Source: Streptomyces sp. NBC_00178
GTDB lineage: Bacteria; Actinomycetota; Actinomycetes; Streptomycetales; Streptomycetaceae
Direction of reading: 5' to 3'
Assembly (NCBI RefSeq): GCF_036206005.1
Contig: NZ_CP108143.1
Coordinates: 2,542,001-2,606,000 of the forward strand
DNA: 64,000 bases
Under the pieces are notes generated by a model. It made no database searches. It had not been told where the DNA came from and was given only the letters and a program-made list of their open reading frames with translations. A program made the position numbers and the translations under genes. Positions 45,901 through 54,283 of the stretch are shown here, piece by piece. Within the stretch, counting starts at the first letter, position 1, and every line of letters starts with the position of its first letter.

Positions 45901-47173
45901 GCGTGCCGAGCCCGGTCGGGCCGTCGTAACCCGTGGCGCCTTCGCACAGGTAGTTCGGGGTGCAGGATCCGTTGCTGCCGCCCGTCACGTCGTTGAGCCC
46001 CGCGCCGTTTCCGGCGTAGGGGTACGCGTTCGGGTACGTGCCGGCGACGGGGGTGCCGGCGACCGCGTACGTCGCGGCGATCAGCGGCGACGCGGCGCTC
46101 GTGCCGCCGTAGACCGCCCAGCCGCCACCGCCGTACGTCTGGTAGACCGATACACCGGTCGCCGGGTCGGAGACCGCGGAGACGTCGGACAGGGAGCGGT
46201 TGGCGCAGCCCGTGTCCTTCTGGAACGCGGGCTTCGGCTCGTAGAGGGAGCAGCCCGAGCCGGCGCCGTCCCAGACGCTCTCGGTCCAGCCGCGCTCCGT
46301 GCCCGTGTCGCGGTGCAGCGCGGTGCCGCCGGCCGCGGTGACGTACTGCGACGCGGCCGGGTAGCTGACCCCGTAGCCGTAGTCACCGGTCGAGGCGACG
46401 ACGGCCACACCCGGGTGGTTGTAGTAGGCGTCGTACTCGGTCGTCTCGGCCGGGTCCTCGCCGCCGCCACCGCGGTAGTCGGTGCCGTAGGAGTTGGACA
46501 CGAACTTGGCGCCGAGCGCGACCGCCTGGTTGACCGCGGCGCCGAGGCTCTCGAAGCTCGCGTCGTCGGCCTCGACGAGCAGGATGTGCGCGTTGGGAGC
46601 CGCTGCCGACACCATGTCGAGGTCGAGCGAGATCTCGCCCGCCCAACCCGGGTCAGGGGCGGGGTAGTTCGTGCCGCCGCGCTGGTCCACCTTGGTGAAG
46701 CAGCCGTTCGCCGTGGTGCACTCCGGCAGGCCGAACTGCTCGCGGTACACCGCGAGGTCGCTCTCCGCGGTCGGGCTGTCGAACGCGTCGACGACGGCGA
46801 TGGTCTGGCCCGCCCCGCCGTTGTCCGGAAGGTTGTAGGCACTGCGCAGGTCCGTCGCTCCGAAACCGGCGGGAGCGTCCGAGGCCGGCCTCAGCCCCTT
46901 GGTCTCCTTGACGTCCGTGCGGCGCAGCGAATAGCAGGTGGCGTCACCCGGCTTCGCCACGCCGCAACTCGCCTCGTACGTCACGCGGGCGTCGACGGCG
47001 GGCGCCGCACCGGCGGAGCCGGCGGCCGGAACCTGCAGACCCAGGACGCCTATGGCGGCCGCGCTCAGTGCCGCGAGCCCACCGCCGATTCTCTGCCGCG
47101 CCTGTCCGCGGCGTTTCGCCGTCTCTGATCTGCCGGACCCGTTCGATCTTTTCGATCTTGCTGCTTTGCGCAA
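42989..47173 (-). CDS. secreted S53 (sedolisin) protease with Kelch and beta-sandwich domains
   Basis: This 1394-residue exported protein starts at TTG 47173 (GGAG 7 bases upstream), with a long basic then hydrophobic signal (about 30-58). The S53 catalytic domain (about 60-430) has Glu180 and Asp184 (EISLD), oxyanion Asp264 (STGDYG) and nucleophile Ser359 (GGTSAASP). The usual large sedolisin propeptide is missing; only about 50 residues precede the fold. Next come carboxypeptidase-regulatory-like domains (about 438-590), a jelly-roll/MAM-like region, another regulatory-like domain, a Kelch propeller (repeats of LYVVGGW/LYVIGGC type, about 1010-1270) and a C-terminal regulatory-like domain. 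It likely degrades extracellular protein while binding a surface. Confidence 0.88.
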   Translation of the reverse strand: MRKAARSKRSNGSGRSETAKRRGQARQRIGGGLAALSAAAIGVLGLQVPAAGSAGAAPAVDARVTYEASCGVAKPGDATCYSLRRTDVKETKGLRPASDAPAGFGATDLRSAYNLPDNGGAGQTIAVVDAFDSPTAESDLAVYREQFGLPECTTANGCFTKVDQRGGTNYPAPDPGWAGEISLDLDMVSAAAPNAHILLVEADDASFESLGAAVNQAVALGAKFVSNSYGTDYRGGGGEDPAETTEYDAYYNHPGVAVVASTGDYGYGVSYPAASQYVTAAGGTALHRDTGTERGWTESVWDGAGSGCSLYEPKPAFQKDTGCANRSLSDVSAVSDPATGVSVYQTYGGGGWAVYGGTSAASPLIAATYAVAGTPVAGTYPNAYPYAGNGAGLNDVTGGSNGSCTPNYLCEGATGYDGPTGLGTPNGAEAFRSGPHGEVSGKVTDAGTGKALAGATVTVGDNLAKSGSDGSYELNVPAGTYDIAVDAYGYRTATVSSVEVADGAALTKDFALTAVPSQTVSGKVTDGSGHGWPLYARVSVEGVPGAPVWTDPATGSFDLSLPENHGYTLNIASATRGYSAVSEKISVDDEPVTANIAVKANAFGDTAPGYTVKDTGKTEPFDSTTTAPDGWKIVNATDSGWQFDDPGARSNTTGGSGAFAIADSDNAGSGSTTDTQLISPSYSFAADSHPVATFATDYLASGGQEAAVDASDDGGETWKTVWSTVSSTDGPSKITVPLDEYAGSPDVVLRFHFVGFFGWWWKIDDVFIGERTLKATPGGLLVGDVTDANTGLGVTGAAVTSDDKPSVTTTTVATPDDPEVSEGFYSLFTPDLGKHGMTASKSRYTKQSKTVRTAADGAVSTGFTLTAGRLSVTPQAVDKTVAWGAQATQKITVKNTGGAPATLKMSEQAGKYQPQDRKQGAPLQKIKGTYPTGPSKAPAGSAAKAAPAAAPSDGTWQTAPNLPQAAMSNIAAVNDGTVYSGFGFGGSGVLSDLYALNTETGAWSKKASATDGREGPSAGFIDGKLYVVGGWQSTGIPDPKLEVYDPESDSWTTGASNPHAFAGAGAAVLDGKLYVIGGCTDACGSKNGSVYDPGSDSWSQIADYPETVAWQSCGAIGGRLYCAGGTSGQTTLKHAYSYDPDTDSWSQVADMPVAAWGASYAAANGQLVSTGGVSDNALTNQSFAFDPASDVWTALPNANVATYRGAGALGFYKVGGGDAPNRPSTHAEYLPGYDQDGTGDVSWLSESTQELTFQPGASATFTVSLDASAPEITQPGTYRASLAFRTDTPYGGWKLPVSLTVNPPKTWGKITGTILGKAANGTTAPIAGATVEIDSWASAYTLRTAADGTYALWLDTRNNPLTVIAAKDGYAPATATVKLVKGGTVTGNFTLRKQ

Positions 47174-48048
47174 GGCATGACTCCATGCTGCGAGCAGGTG
47201 TCGGCCCGTGATTTCCCGGCCGACAGCGAATGGTCGTATTCGCCGGGAGCCAATTAGTGAGGCACGTGCGATCAAGGTCAATACACGTTGCGTTACTGGT
47301 TCATGACGTCGAGTCAGTAAACGTACGAAGGTTGTGGAAAAGCTGTGAGAACGGCGTGAGCGCACCGGAGGGGCTCTATCGCGCCCTAAGTCGCCACTTG
47401 TCCGCCACGTGAATCCGGCCTATCCCGGGAATCGACGGGGCGGGCGACCGCCGCCCGGCTGCGCGCGTAGATGTCCGGGTTGCACGTCCGGCCTCCCGGA
47501 CCACCGGACTCCACCCCGCGCATCACGCCCCACCTCCACCGACCGGCGACCTGCGCCGATCGGCCCGGGCCCGAGGGAGGCACCCGCCCACCGGCCACCT
47601 CGGCCCCGCCACCCCTCCGGGAGGCCATGTCGGACATGCGCGGCGGGGCGAAGTGGCCGACTTTATTTCCTCTGTCAAGGAAACAGGATTCCGGCCCGTG
47701 CACGAATCTTTTCCGGGCCCGGACGCTGCGGTGCGGGGCAGAGCACCGCGCACCCCTCGCGGCGGGCGGTGCAGAGGGAGGAGAAGGGTATGGGCGAGAC
47801 CGGAACGCACTGCTCCCGTGGCGCCCTCCGCACCCCGCCGGGCCTTGGGGCCGCATGACGCCGTCCCGCCGGAACAGCCGGACCCCGGGCCGTCGGACCC
47901 CGGGGGCGTCTCTACCGCCGAAAGCGGCCTCCCCCCGACTTGCCGAACCCGCACGCATGGGTTTGTTTCGAAGAGGGGATGTGCGCGCGCTGCCGTCTCC
48001 TCTCTCCCCTCGGGGGTGCACCACCGTTTCCGTTGGAGGTGAACCACC
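47174..48048. other. 875-bp intergenic region, no supported gene
   Basis: This region separates divergent genes for the sedolisin and the phosphoribosyltransferase fusion. Bases 47174-47400 are unusually AT-rich for the window (CAATACACGTTGCGTTACTGG and neighbours) and probably hold the protease promoter. TTTCCT and AGGAAA (47666-47683) form a 6-bp inverted repeat. Open frames here lack ribosome sites and Streptomyces-like codon use. Confidence 0.5.
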
Positions 48049-49320
48049 GTGCTGTTCACCGACCGCACGGACGCCGGGCGACGACTGGGCGAGGCCCTGC
48101 GGCACCTGGAGCGGCGCGACCCCGTCGTACTGGGGCTGCCACGCGGCGGCGTCCCCGTGGCGTACGAGGTGGCCCGGATCCTGGATGCGCCGCTCGACGT
48201 GATCGTGGTCCGCAAGCTCGGCGTGCCGCACCACCCGGAGCTGGGCTTCGGCGCGATCGGCGAGGGCGGGGTGCGGGTCATCAGCGACGAGATCGTGCGG
48301 CACGCCGGTGTGCGGGAGGCGGAGGTCTCGTCCGTCGAACGCGCCGAGGAGACTGAGCTGCTGCGGCGGGCGGGTGCGTACCGGGCGGGCAGGACGCGCA
48401 TCCCCTTGCGGGGCCGCGCGGTGGTCGTGGTGGACGACGGCGTCGCCACCGGCGCCACCGCGAGGGCGGCCTGCCAGGTCGTCCGGGCGCAGGGGGCCGC
48501 GTACGTCGCGCTGGCCGTGCCCGTGGCGTCCTCGGACGTGGCCGCGCGCCTCGGTGGGGACGTGGACGAGATCGTGTGCCTGTCCACGCCGGCCCTCTTC
48601 TCCGCGGTGGGCGAGTGGTACGGGGACTTCTCGCAGACCTCCGACGAGGAGGTCGTCGCCCTGCTGTCCCGCGCGCCCGCGGACGGTGTGACGGCCGAGA
48701 GCGTCGAGGTGGACGCGGGCGGGGTTCCGCTGACGGGCGACCTGGTGCTCCCCTCGGGCGCCGGGGCCGTCGTGGTGTTCGCCCACGGTTCCGGCAGCAG
48801 CCGTCTCAGCCCGCGCAACCGCGCCGTGGCGACGGCTCTGAACCGCGCCGGTCTGGGCACGCTTCTCTTCGACCTGCTCACCCCGGGCGAGGAGGTCTAC
48901 CGGGCCAACGTCTTCGACATCGGCCTGCTGTCCGCACGGTTGTCGGACACCACCCGCTGGCTGCGGAACCGGGTGGCCCTGCCGGTCGGCTCGTTCGGCG
49001 CCAGCACCGGGGCGGCGGCGGCACTGCGGGCCGCGGCCGCCCCGGACTCGGGGATCGGTGCGGTGGTCTCGCGCGGCGGCCGGCCGGACCTGGCAGGCGT
49101 GGACCTCTCCGGGGTGCGTGCGCCGACGCTGCTCATCGTCGGGGGCGAGGACACCACGGTGATCGACCTGAACCGGCAGGCCCGGGCGGCGCTGTTCTGC
49201 GAGAACCGGCTGGAGATCGTTCCGGGCGCCACCCACCTCTTCGAGGAGCCGGGAGCCCTGGACCTCGTCGCCGACCTCGCGCGGAACTGGTTCACCGCCC
49301 ACCTCCTGCCGCCGGGCTGA
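48049..49320 (+). CDS. phosphoribosyltransferase / dienelactone-hydrolase fusion protein
   Basis: This 423-residue cytosolic protein has two domains. Residues 1-210 form a type I phosphoribosyltransferase fold with the PRPP motif VVVVDDGVATGAT (125-137). Residues 220-423 form an alpha/beta hydrolase with Ser319 (GASTG), Asp368 (GGEDTT) and His396 (ATHLF). The same fusion occurs in M. tuberculosis as Rv0571c, a DosR-regulon gene of unknown function, which hints at a hypoxia or redox setting. GTG 48049 has GGAGGTGA 6 bases upstream. No DosR-like box was found by eye upstream. Confidence 0.88.
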   Translation: MLFTDRTDAGRRLGEALRHLERRDPVVLGLPRGGVPVAYEVARILDAPLDVIVVRKLGVPHHPELGFGAIGEGGVRVISDEIVRHAGVREAEVSSVERAEETELLRRAGAYRAGRTRIPLRGRAVVVVDDGVATGATARAACQVVRAQGAAYVALAVPVASSDVAARLGGDVDEIVCLSTPALFSAVGEWYGDFSQTSDEEVVALLSRAPADGVTAESVEVDAGGVPLTGDLVLPSGAGAVVVFAHGSGSSRLSPRNRAVATALNRAGLGTLLFDLLTPGEEVYRANVFDIGLLSARLSDTTRWLRNRVALPVGSFGASTGAAAALRAAAAPDSGIGAVVSRGGRPDLAGVDLSGVRAPTLLIVGGEDTTVIDLNRQARAALFCENRLEIVPGATHLFEEPGALDLVADLARNWFTAHLLPPG

Positions 49321-49511
49321 GCCGGGCCCCCGGGTCGGGCCGGGGCCGACGGCGGCCGCGCTCCCGGGTGCGGCACCCCTCCCCCGGAGGAGGGCTGGGC
49401 GGACGGCGCGGCAAGGCGGCGCAGACCGCGAAAGCCCTTCCCCCGGCACGACTTGACGGCCCGTCGCCCGGCCCCGTCGCTGAGCGCGGCGGCACCGGTC
49501 GGCCGGGCGCA

Positions 49512-49603
49512 CCACCGTGCCCGCCGCCGCGCGCACCCTCGCCACACGCCGACGCCACCGTGCCCGCCGCCGTGCGCACCCTCGCCACACGCCGACACCA
49601 CCG
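49512..49603. repeat. 43-bp tandem repeat, about 2.1 copies
   Basis: Units at 49512-49554 and 49555-49597 differ at only two bases; six bases of a third follow. They lie in the 383-bp gap between the fusion gene and the GNAT gene, which otherwise holds no supported gene. There are no spacers, so this is not CRISPR. Confidence 0.75.
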
Positions 49604-49703
49604 GGTCGCGCCGGATCGCTCCGGCCGCGGCGCGGGTGCCGCGTCCTATTCTTTCCGCAGCGGTTCCGGAGCTCAGGACCGGGTCCGGAGCGGAGGGGGC
49701 GGC

Positions 49704-50312
49704 ATGCGGGTCCGGTTGATGACGGGCGGGCTCCTTCCCGCGTACGCCGACGGGATCCGGCGGGTGTACGCCGAGGTGTTCTCGGCGCCGCCGTGGAACG
49801 AGGACCCCGCGGCGGCCGGACCGTACGTCGAGCGGCTCATGACGGACGCCCTGCGTCCCGGTTTCACCGCGGCACTGGCCCTGGATCCCGCCCCGGGCAC
49901 GCCACCTCGCGGAACGGAAGGCCCGGGCTCCGGCGACGAGGTGGGCGGCTTCGCCACCGCGTGGACCACGCCCGGGGTGTTCCCCACCGACCGCAGTTAC
50001 GGCGATGTCGGCCGGGCACTGGGCCCGGAGCGCGTCTCGGCCTTGCTGTGCGGGGCGCTGGAGGTCGACGAACTGGCGGTCTCCCCGGCCGCACGCGGCG
50101 CCGGTCTGGGCGCAGCCCTGCTGACGGCCGTGACGGCCGCCGCGCCGGACGGACGGTGCTGGCTGCTGACCTCCGTGCACGCGGAGGCGACGCTTCGCTT
50201 CTACCGGCGGGCGGGCTGGCGCCGGGTCCCGGCGACCGTACCGGGAAGGGCGGGGCTCACGGTCCTGCTCGGGCCCGGGCACCCGGGGGCCGACGGGTTC
50301 GCGCACCGGTGA
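49704..50312 (+). CDS. GNAT-family N-acetyltransferase
   Basis: This 202-residue protein has the GNAT acetyl-CoA motif (LEVDELAVSPAARGAGLGAALL, with the R/Q-x-x-G-x-G/A loop as RGAGLG) and the C-terminal strand FYRRAGWRRV. ATG 49704 has GGAGGGGGC upstream. The acceptor substrate is unknown. It stands alone, upstream of the rhamnose transporter but separated from it by operator sites. Confidence 0.82.
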   Translation: MRVRLMTGGLLPAYADGIRRVYAEVFSAPPWNEDPAAAGPYVERLMTDALRPGFTAALALDPAPGTPPRGTEGPGSGDEVGGFATAWTTPGVFPTDRSYGDVGRALGPERVSALLCGALEVDELAVSPAARGAGLGAALLTAVTAAAPDGRCWLLTSVHAEATLRFYRRAGWRRVPATVPGRAGLTVLLGPGHPGADGFAHR

Positions 50313-50415
50313 GGGCCGGACGCACGTGGTGCCGCCGCGCCCCCGGCCGGCCGCCGCCGCACCCTCCGGGGGCGCGGCGGCGTGCGGGTGAGTGGAGCGA
50401 TGCGCAACCGTGACA

Positions 50416-50427
50416 TGAATCGATTCA
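50416..50427. promoter_or_regulatory. LacI-type operator palindrome, upstream site
   Basis: TGAATCGATTCA is a perfect 12-bp palindrome with the central CG typical of LacI-family operators. It lies about 110 bp upstream of the -35 of the rhaT operon, so a second site could allow DNA looping. Confidence 0.65.
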
Positions 50428-50537
50428 AAGAGCGGGAAGATAGTGGCCCGCAAAGAAGCCTGTCAAGGGCGCACGGCCATTCCCCCCATTCAGGTCGTAC
50501 ATCGACCTCATCCCTGGAACTTCTCGCCATCAACCCA

Positions 50538-50567
50538 TTGACTGCGCCTGCAATCCCCGTTTAGCTT
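50538..50567 (+). promoter_or_regulatory. promoter of the rhamnose transporter operon
   Basis: TTGACT (50538-50543), an 18-bp spacer and TAGCTT (50562-50567) predict a start near 50574, about 60 bases before the rhaT ATG. Confidence 0.6.
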
Positions 50568-50581
50568 CCGAGCAACCTCAT

Positions 50582-50593
50582 TGAAACCTTTCA
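50582..50593. promoter_or_regulatory. LacI-type operator at the transcription start
   Basis: TGAAACCTTTCA has 5-bp arms (TGAAA/TTTCA) around CC and resembles the upstream operator. At about +8 to +19 it is placed to block transcription until the inducer binds the repressor. Confidence 0.6.
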
Positions 50594-50632
50594 CGGCGTG
50601 TGGAGCGACCAGGCCACCGCTGAGGAGCTCCC

Positions 50633-52156
50633 ATGAACCAGTCCGCCCCGGACCCGGCCCCGGTCCTGGCCCTGAAGGGCGTGAGCAAGTCCTTCGGTGC
50701 CGTACGGGCCCTGCAGGACGTCTCCCTGCAGTTGTTCCCCGGCGAGGCCCACGCGCTCGCGGGCGAGAACGGCGCAGGCAAGTCGACCCTGATCAAGGCC
50801 CTCGCCGGCGTGCACAGGCCGGACGGCGGCGAGGTGCTCCTCGACGGGGAGCCCGTCGTCTTCCACGGCCCGGCCGACGCGCGTGACGCCGGCATCGCCG
50901 TCATCTACCAGGAGCCGACGCTCTTCCCCGACCTGTCCATCGCCGAGAACATCTTCATGGGCCGCCAGCCCCGGCGGACACTGGGCCGGATCGACCGCAG
51001 GGCCGTTCACGAGACCACCGCGGCACTGATGCGCAGGCTCGGCGTCGATCTGGCGCCGGACCGGCCGGCCCGCGGCCTGTCGATCGCCGACCAGCAGATC
51101 GTCGAGATCGCCAAGGCCCTCTCGTTCGACGCCCGCGTCCTGATCATGGACGAACCGACCGCCGCCCTCACCGGCAGCGAGACCGCGCGGCTCTTCTCCG
51201 TCGTCCGCGCGCTGCGGTCCGAGGGCGCGGCGGTGCTGTTCATCTCGCACCGCCTCGACGAGATCTTCGAGCTGTGCCAGCGCGTCACGACCCTGCGCGA
51301 CGGACGGTGGATCTCCTCCGAGCCGCTGGAAGGGCTCACCGAGGACGACCTGGTCCGCAGGATGGTCGGCCGCGACCTCGACGACCTCTATCCCAAGCAG
51401 GACGCCGAGGTCGGCGAGGTCGCCCTGTCGGTGCACCGGCTGACCCGGGAAGGCGTCTTCCGTGACGTGTCGTTCGACGTCCGCCGCGGCGAGATAGTGG
51501 CGCTCGCCGGGCTCGTCGGCGCCGGACGCACGGAGGTCGCCCAGGCGGTCTTCGGCGTCGACCGCGCCGACGCCGGCGAGGTGAAGGTGGGCGGCACGGT
51601 GCTGCGCCCCGGTTCGCCCACGGCCGCGATGGACGCCGGTCTGGCGCTCGTACCCGAGGACCGGCGGCAGCGCGGACTGGTCATGGATATGTCCATCGAG
51701 CGCAACATCGGCCTCACCGGCCTGGGCGAGGTCCGCAAGCGCGGGCTCGTCAGCCGGGCGCTGGAGCACGACCGGGCCGCCGACTGGGCGGTGCGCCTCC
51801 AGCTCAAGTACAACCGGCTGGCCGACACCGTGGGCGTGCTGTCCGGCGGCAACCAGCAGAAGGTCGTGCTGGCCAAGTGGCTGGCGACCGGCCCCGCCGT
51901 CCTGATCGTCGACGAACCGACCCGCGGGATCGACGTCGGCACCAAGGCCGAGGTCCACCGGCTGCTGTCCTCGCTCGCGGCGGACGGCCTCGCCGTCCTG
52001 ATGATCTCCTCCGACCTCCCCGAGGTCATCGGCATGGCCGACCGCGTGCTCGTGATGCACGAGGGCCGGCTCGTCGCGGAGATCCCGCGGGAGAGCGCCA
52101 CCGAGGAGTCGGTCATGGCGGCGGCCACCGGACGCAACGAGAGGGCAGCGGCATGA
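50633..52156 (+). CDS. rhaT: rhamnose ABC transporter ATPase RhaT
   Basis: This 507-residue double ABC ATPase belongs to the CUT2 (RbsA-like) family. The first module has Walker [10 protein letters not shown] and signature [15 protein letters not shown]. The second module has the degenerate P-loop typical of CUT2 (GLVGAGRTE) and [15 protein letters not shown]. It energises uptake through RhaP/RhaQ. GAGGAG lies 5 bases before ATG 50633. Rhamnose specificity comes from the mutarotase at the end of the operon. Confidence 0.87.
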   Translation: MNQSAPDPAPVLALKGVSKSFGAVRALQDVSLQLFPGEAHALAGENGAGKSTLIKALAGVHRPDGGEVLLDGEPVVFHGPADARDAGIAVIYQEPTLFPDLSIAENIFMGRQPRRTLGRIDRRAVHETTAALMRRLGVDLAPDRPARGLSIADQQIVEIAKALSFDARVLIMDEPTAALTGSETARLFSVVRALRSEGAAVLFISHRLDEIFELCQRVTTLRDGRWISSEPLEGLTEDDLVRRMVGRDLDDLYPKQDAEVGEVALSVHRLTREGVFRDVSFDVRRGEIVALAGLVGAGRTEVAQAVFGVDRADAGEVKVGGTVLRPGSPTAAMDAGLALVPEDRRQRGLVMDMSIERNIGLTGLGEVRKRGLVSRALEHDRAADWAVRLQLKYNRLADTVGVLSGGNQQKVVLAKWLATGPAVLIVDEPTRGIDVGTKAEVHRLLSSLAADGLAVLMISSDLPEVIGMADRVLVMHEGRLVAEIPRESATEESVMAAATGRNERAAA

Positions 52157-53205
52157 CCACCACCATCGGGAGCCCCCCGGACCTCGCGAAGGCACCGGAG
52201 CGCAGCGCCGCCTCGCTCGTGGACGCGGTCTTCCGGGCGCGCGAGATCTCCATCGCGGGCGCGCTCGTCCTGCTGATCCTCGGCACCTACCTCGCCAACC
52301 CGCGCTTCCTCTCCGACCAGGGCATCAAGGACCTCCTGCTCAACGCATCGATCCTGGTGCTCCTGGCGGTCGGCCAGTCCGCCGTGGTGATCACGCGGAA
52401 CATCGACCTGTCCGTCGGCTCCGTCGTCGGCCTCTCCGCCTTCGCCTGCGGCAAGTTCGTGGCGGGCAGTGACCACGGGGTGGTGACGGTGATGCTGCTG
52501 GGCATCGCCATCGGGGTGGTCTGCGGGCTCGTCTCCGGCGCCCTCGTCAGCTTCGGCAGGGTACCGGCGCTCGTCGTGACCCTGGGCATGCTCTACATCA
52601 TCCAGGGCGTCGACTACTGGTGGGCACAGGGCGAGCAGATCAGCGCCTCCGACGTGCCGGAGGCCGTCCTGGGGCTCGGCAGCGGCAGCGTGCTCGGCAT
52701 CCCGTACCTTCCGCTGCTCGCGGTGGTCCTGCTCGCCGCGACGGCGTACTTCCTGCGCAGCTACCGCTCGGGGCGCGAGCTCTACGCGATCGGGTCGAGC
52801 CCCGAGGCGGCCCGGCTGGCCGGCATCCCGATCCGCCGCCGCGTGCTCGCCGCCTACGCCTTCTCCGGGGCGGTCGCGGGCTTCGCCGGTGCCCTGTGGC
52901 TGGCCCGCTTCGGCACCGTCGTCGCGGACAACGCGCACGGCTGGGAGCTGACCGTCGTCAGCGCCGTCGTCGTCGGCGGTGTCGCGATCACCGGCGGCAC
53001 GGGCACCGTCTGGGGCTCCGCGCTCGGCGCCCTGCTGCTCACCACCATCGGCAGCGTCCTGGTCGTGCTGAAGGTGGACTCCTTCTGGCAGGGCGCCATC
53101 ACCGGCGCGCTCCTGCTGCTGGCCATCAGCGTCGACCGGATCGTGAACCTGCGGATGACCGCCGCACTGAGGAAGAGGAGCGCCCGTCATGACCACGGCG
53201 CCTGA
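52153..53205 (+). CDS. rhaP: rhamnose ABC transporter permease RhaP
   Basis: This 350-residue CUT2 permease (BPD_transp_2) overlaps the rhaT stop (ATGA). It has the conserved [14 protein letters not shown] and [20 protein letters not shown] loops and about ten helices. It pairs with RhaQ. Confidence 0.87.
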   Translation: MTTTIGSPPDLAKAPERSAASLVDAVFRAREISIAGALVLLILGTYLANPRFLSDQGIKDLLLNASILVLLAVGQSAVVITRNIDLSVGSVVGLSAFACGKFVAGSDHGVVTVMLLGIAIGVVCGLVSGALVSFGRVPALVVTLGMLYIIQGVDYWWAQGEQISASDVPEAVLGLGSGSVLGIPYLPLLAVVLLAATAYFLRSYRSGRELYAIGSSPEAARLAGIPIRRRVLAAYAFSGAVAGFAGALWLARFGTVVADNAHGWELTVVSAVVVGGVAITGGTGTVWGSALGALLLTTIGSVLVVLKVDSFWQGAITGALLLLAISVDRIVNLRMTAALRKRSARHDHGA

Positions 53206-54229
53206 GACAAAGAAGGCTCCCGCCGCGCGGGCCTCGCTCGTACGCGGTCTGGCGCTGCGCTGGGACACCGCCGTCGGAGTCCTGCTGGTGGCGGTCCTCG
53301 TCGTCGGGCTGGGCACCACGGAGGGTTTCGGCTCCGGCGAGAACCTCGCGTTCGCGTTCAACGACATCGCCGAAGTCGCCCTCATCGCCCTGCCGATGAC
53401 CCTCCTCGTCGTCGCCGGGCAGGTCGACCTGTCGGTGGCGTCCATGCTGGGCCTGGGCAGTGCGCTGACGGGCGCGCTGTGGGAGGCGGGCTGGGCGTTC
53501 GAGATGATCGTGCCGGTGGTGCTCCTGGTGGGCGTCGTCGGAGGCCTGCTCAACGGCTGGCTCGTCACCAGGGTGGGACTGCCCTCGCTGGCGGTCACCA
53601 TCGGGACGCTGGCCCTGTACCGGGGTCTCGCCTCGGTGGCGCTCGGCAGCGACGCGGTGACGGACTTCCCGCAGACGTACGCGGACTGGGCCGTCGACAC
53701 GACGACGGTCCCCGGAACCTTCCTCACCTATCCGGTGGTGCTGTTCGCCGTCCTGGCCGTGATCACGGCCGTCGTGCTGCACGCCACGGGGCTCGGCCGC
53801 TCGCTCTTCGCGATCGGCGCGCAGGAGGAGGCCGCGTACTTCGCGGGCATCCGGGTCAAGCGGATCAAGCTGCTGCTCTTCGTGGTGACGGGGCTGTTCT
53901 CCGCCTTCGCGGGGGTCGTCTTCACCCTCCGCTACGGAAGTGCCCGGGCGGACAACGGACTCGGCTTCGAGATGCTCGTCATCGCCTCGGTGCTGCTCGG
54001 CGGTATCGACTTCGACGGCGGGAAGGGCACGCTCTTCGGCGCGGTCGCCGGTGTCCTGCTGATCGGTGTGCTGAAGAACCTGCTCACGCTCAACGACATC
54101 GCCAACGAGGTGCAGGTCATCGTGACCGGGCTGCTGCTCGTGGCGTCCGTCCTCACTCCGCGGGTCATCGCCGCGGTCGTCGAACGCCGGCACAGGCGTG
54201 CCGCGAACACCCCTTCGCCGCAGCCGTAG
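53189..54229 (+). CDS. rhaQ: rhamnose ABC transporter permease RhaQ
   Basis: This 346-residue CUT2 permease overlaps rhaP by 17 bases. It has the matching motifs (GQVDLSVASMLGLGSALTGA; GIRVKRIKLLLFVVTGLFSA) and completes the heterodimeric channel. The overlap implies coupled translation. Confidence 0.87.
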   Translation: MTTAPETKKAPAARASLVRGLALRWDTAVGVLLVAVLVVGLGTTEGFGSGENLAFAFNDIAEVALIALPMTLLVVAGQVDLSVASMLGLGSALTGALWEAGWAFEMIVPVVLLVGVVGGLLNGWLVTRVGLPSLAVTIGTLALYRGLASVALGSDAVTDFPQTYADWAVDTTTVPGTFLTYPVVLFAVLAVITAVVLHATGLGRSLFAIGAQEEAAYFAGIRVKRIKLLLFVVTGLFSAFAGVVFTLRYGSARADNGLGFEMLVIASVLLGGIDFDGGKGTLFGAVAGVLLIGVLKNLLTLNDIANEVQVIVTGLLLVASVLTPRVIAAVVERRHRRAANTPSPQP

Positions 54230-54283
54230 ACCTCCTCCCTTCTCGGTACCTCTCAGCTCCTTCTCCGAAAGGCACACGCCGCC

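Noticed and set aside
47666..47683. TTTCCT-N6-AGGAAA inverted repeat considered as a second CsnR box
   Set aside because: The arms are in the opposite order to the CsnR box (AGGAAA then TTTCCT with one central base), so it is not the same site.
47653..48042. A 129-codon plus-strand open frame upstream of the phosphoribosyltransferase fusion
   Set aside because: No ribosome site, Arg/Pro-rich composition typical of an out-of-frame GC-rich stretch, no recognisable domain.
49512..49603. Short repeats considered as a CRISPR array
   Set aside because: The units are directly adjacent without spacers, only about two copies, and no cas genes are near.
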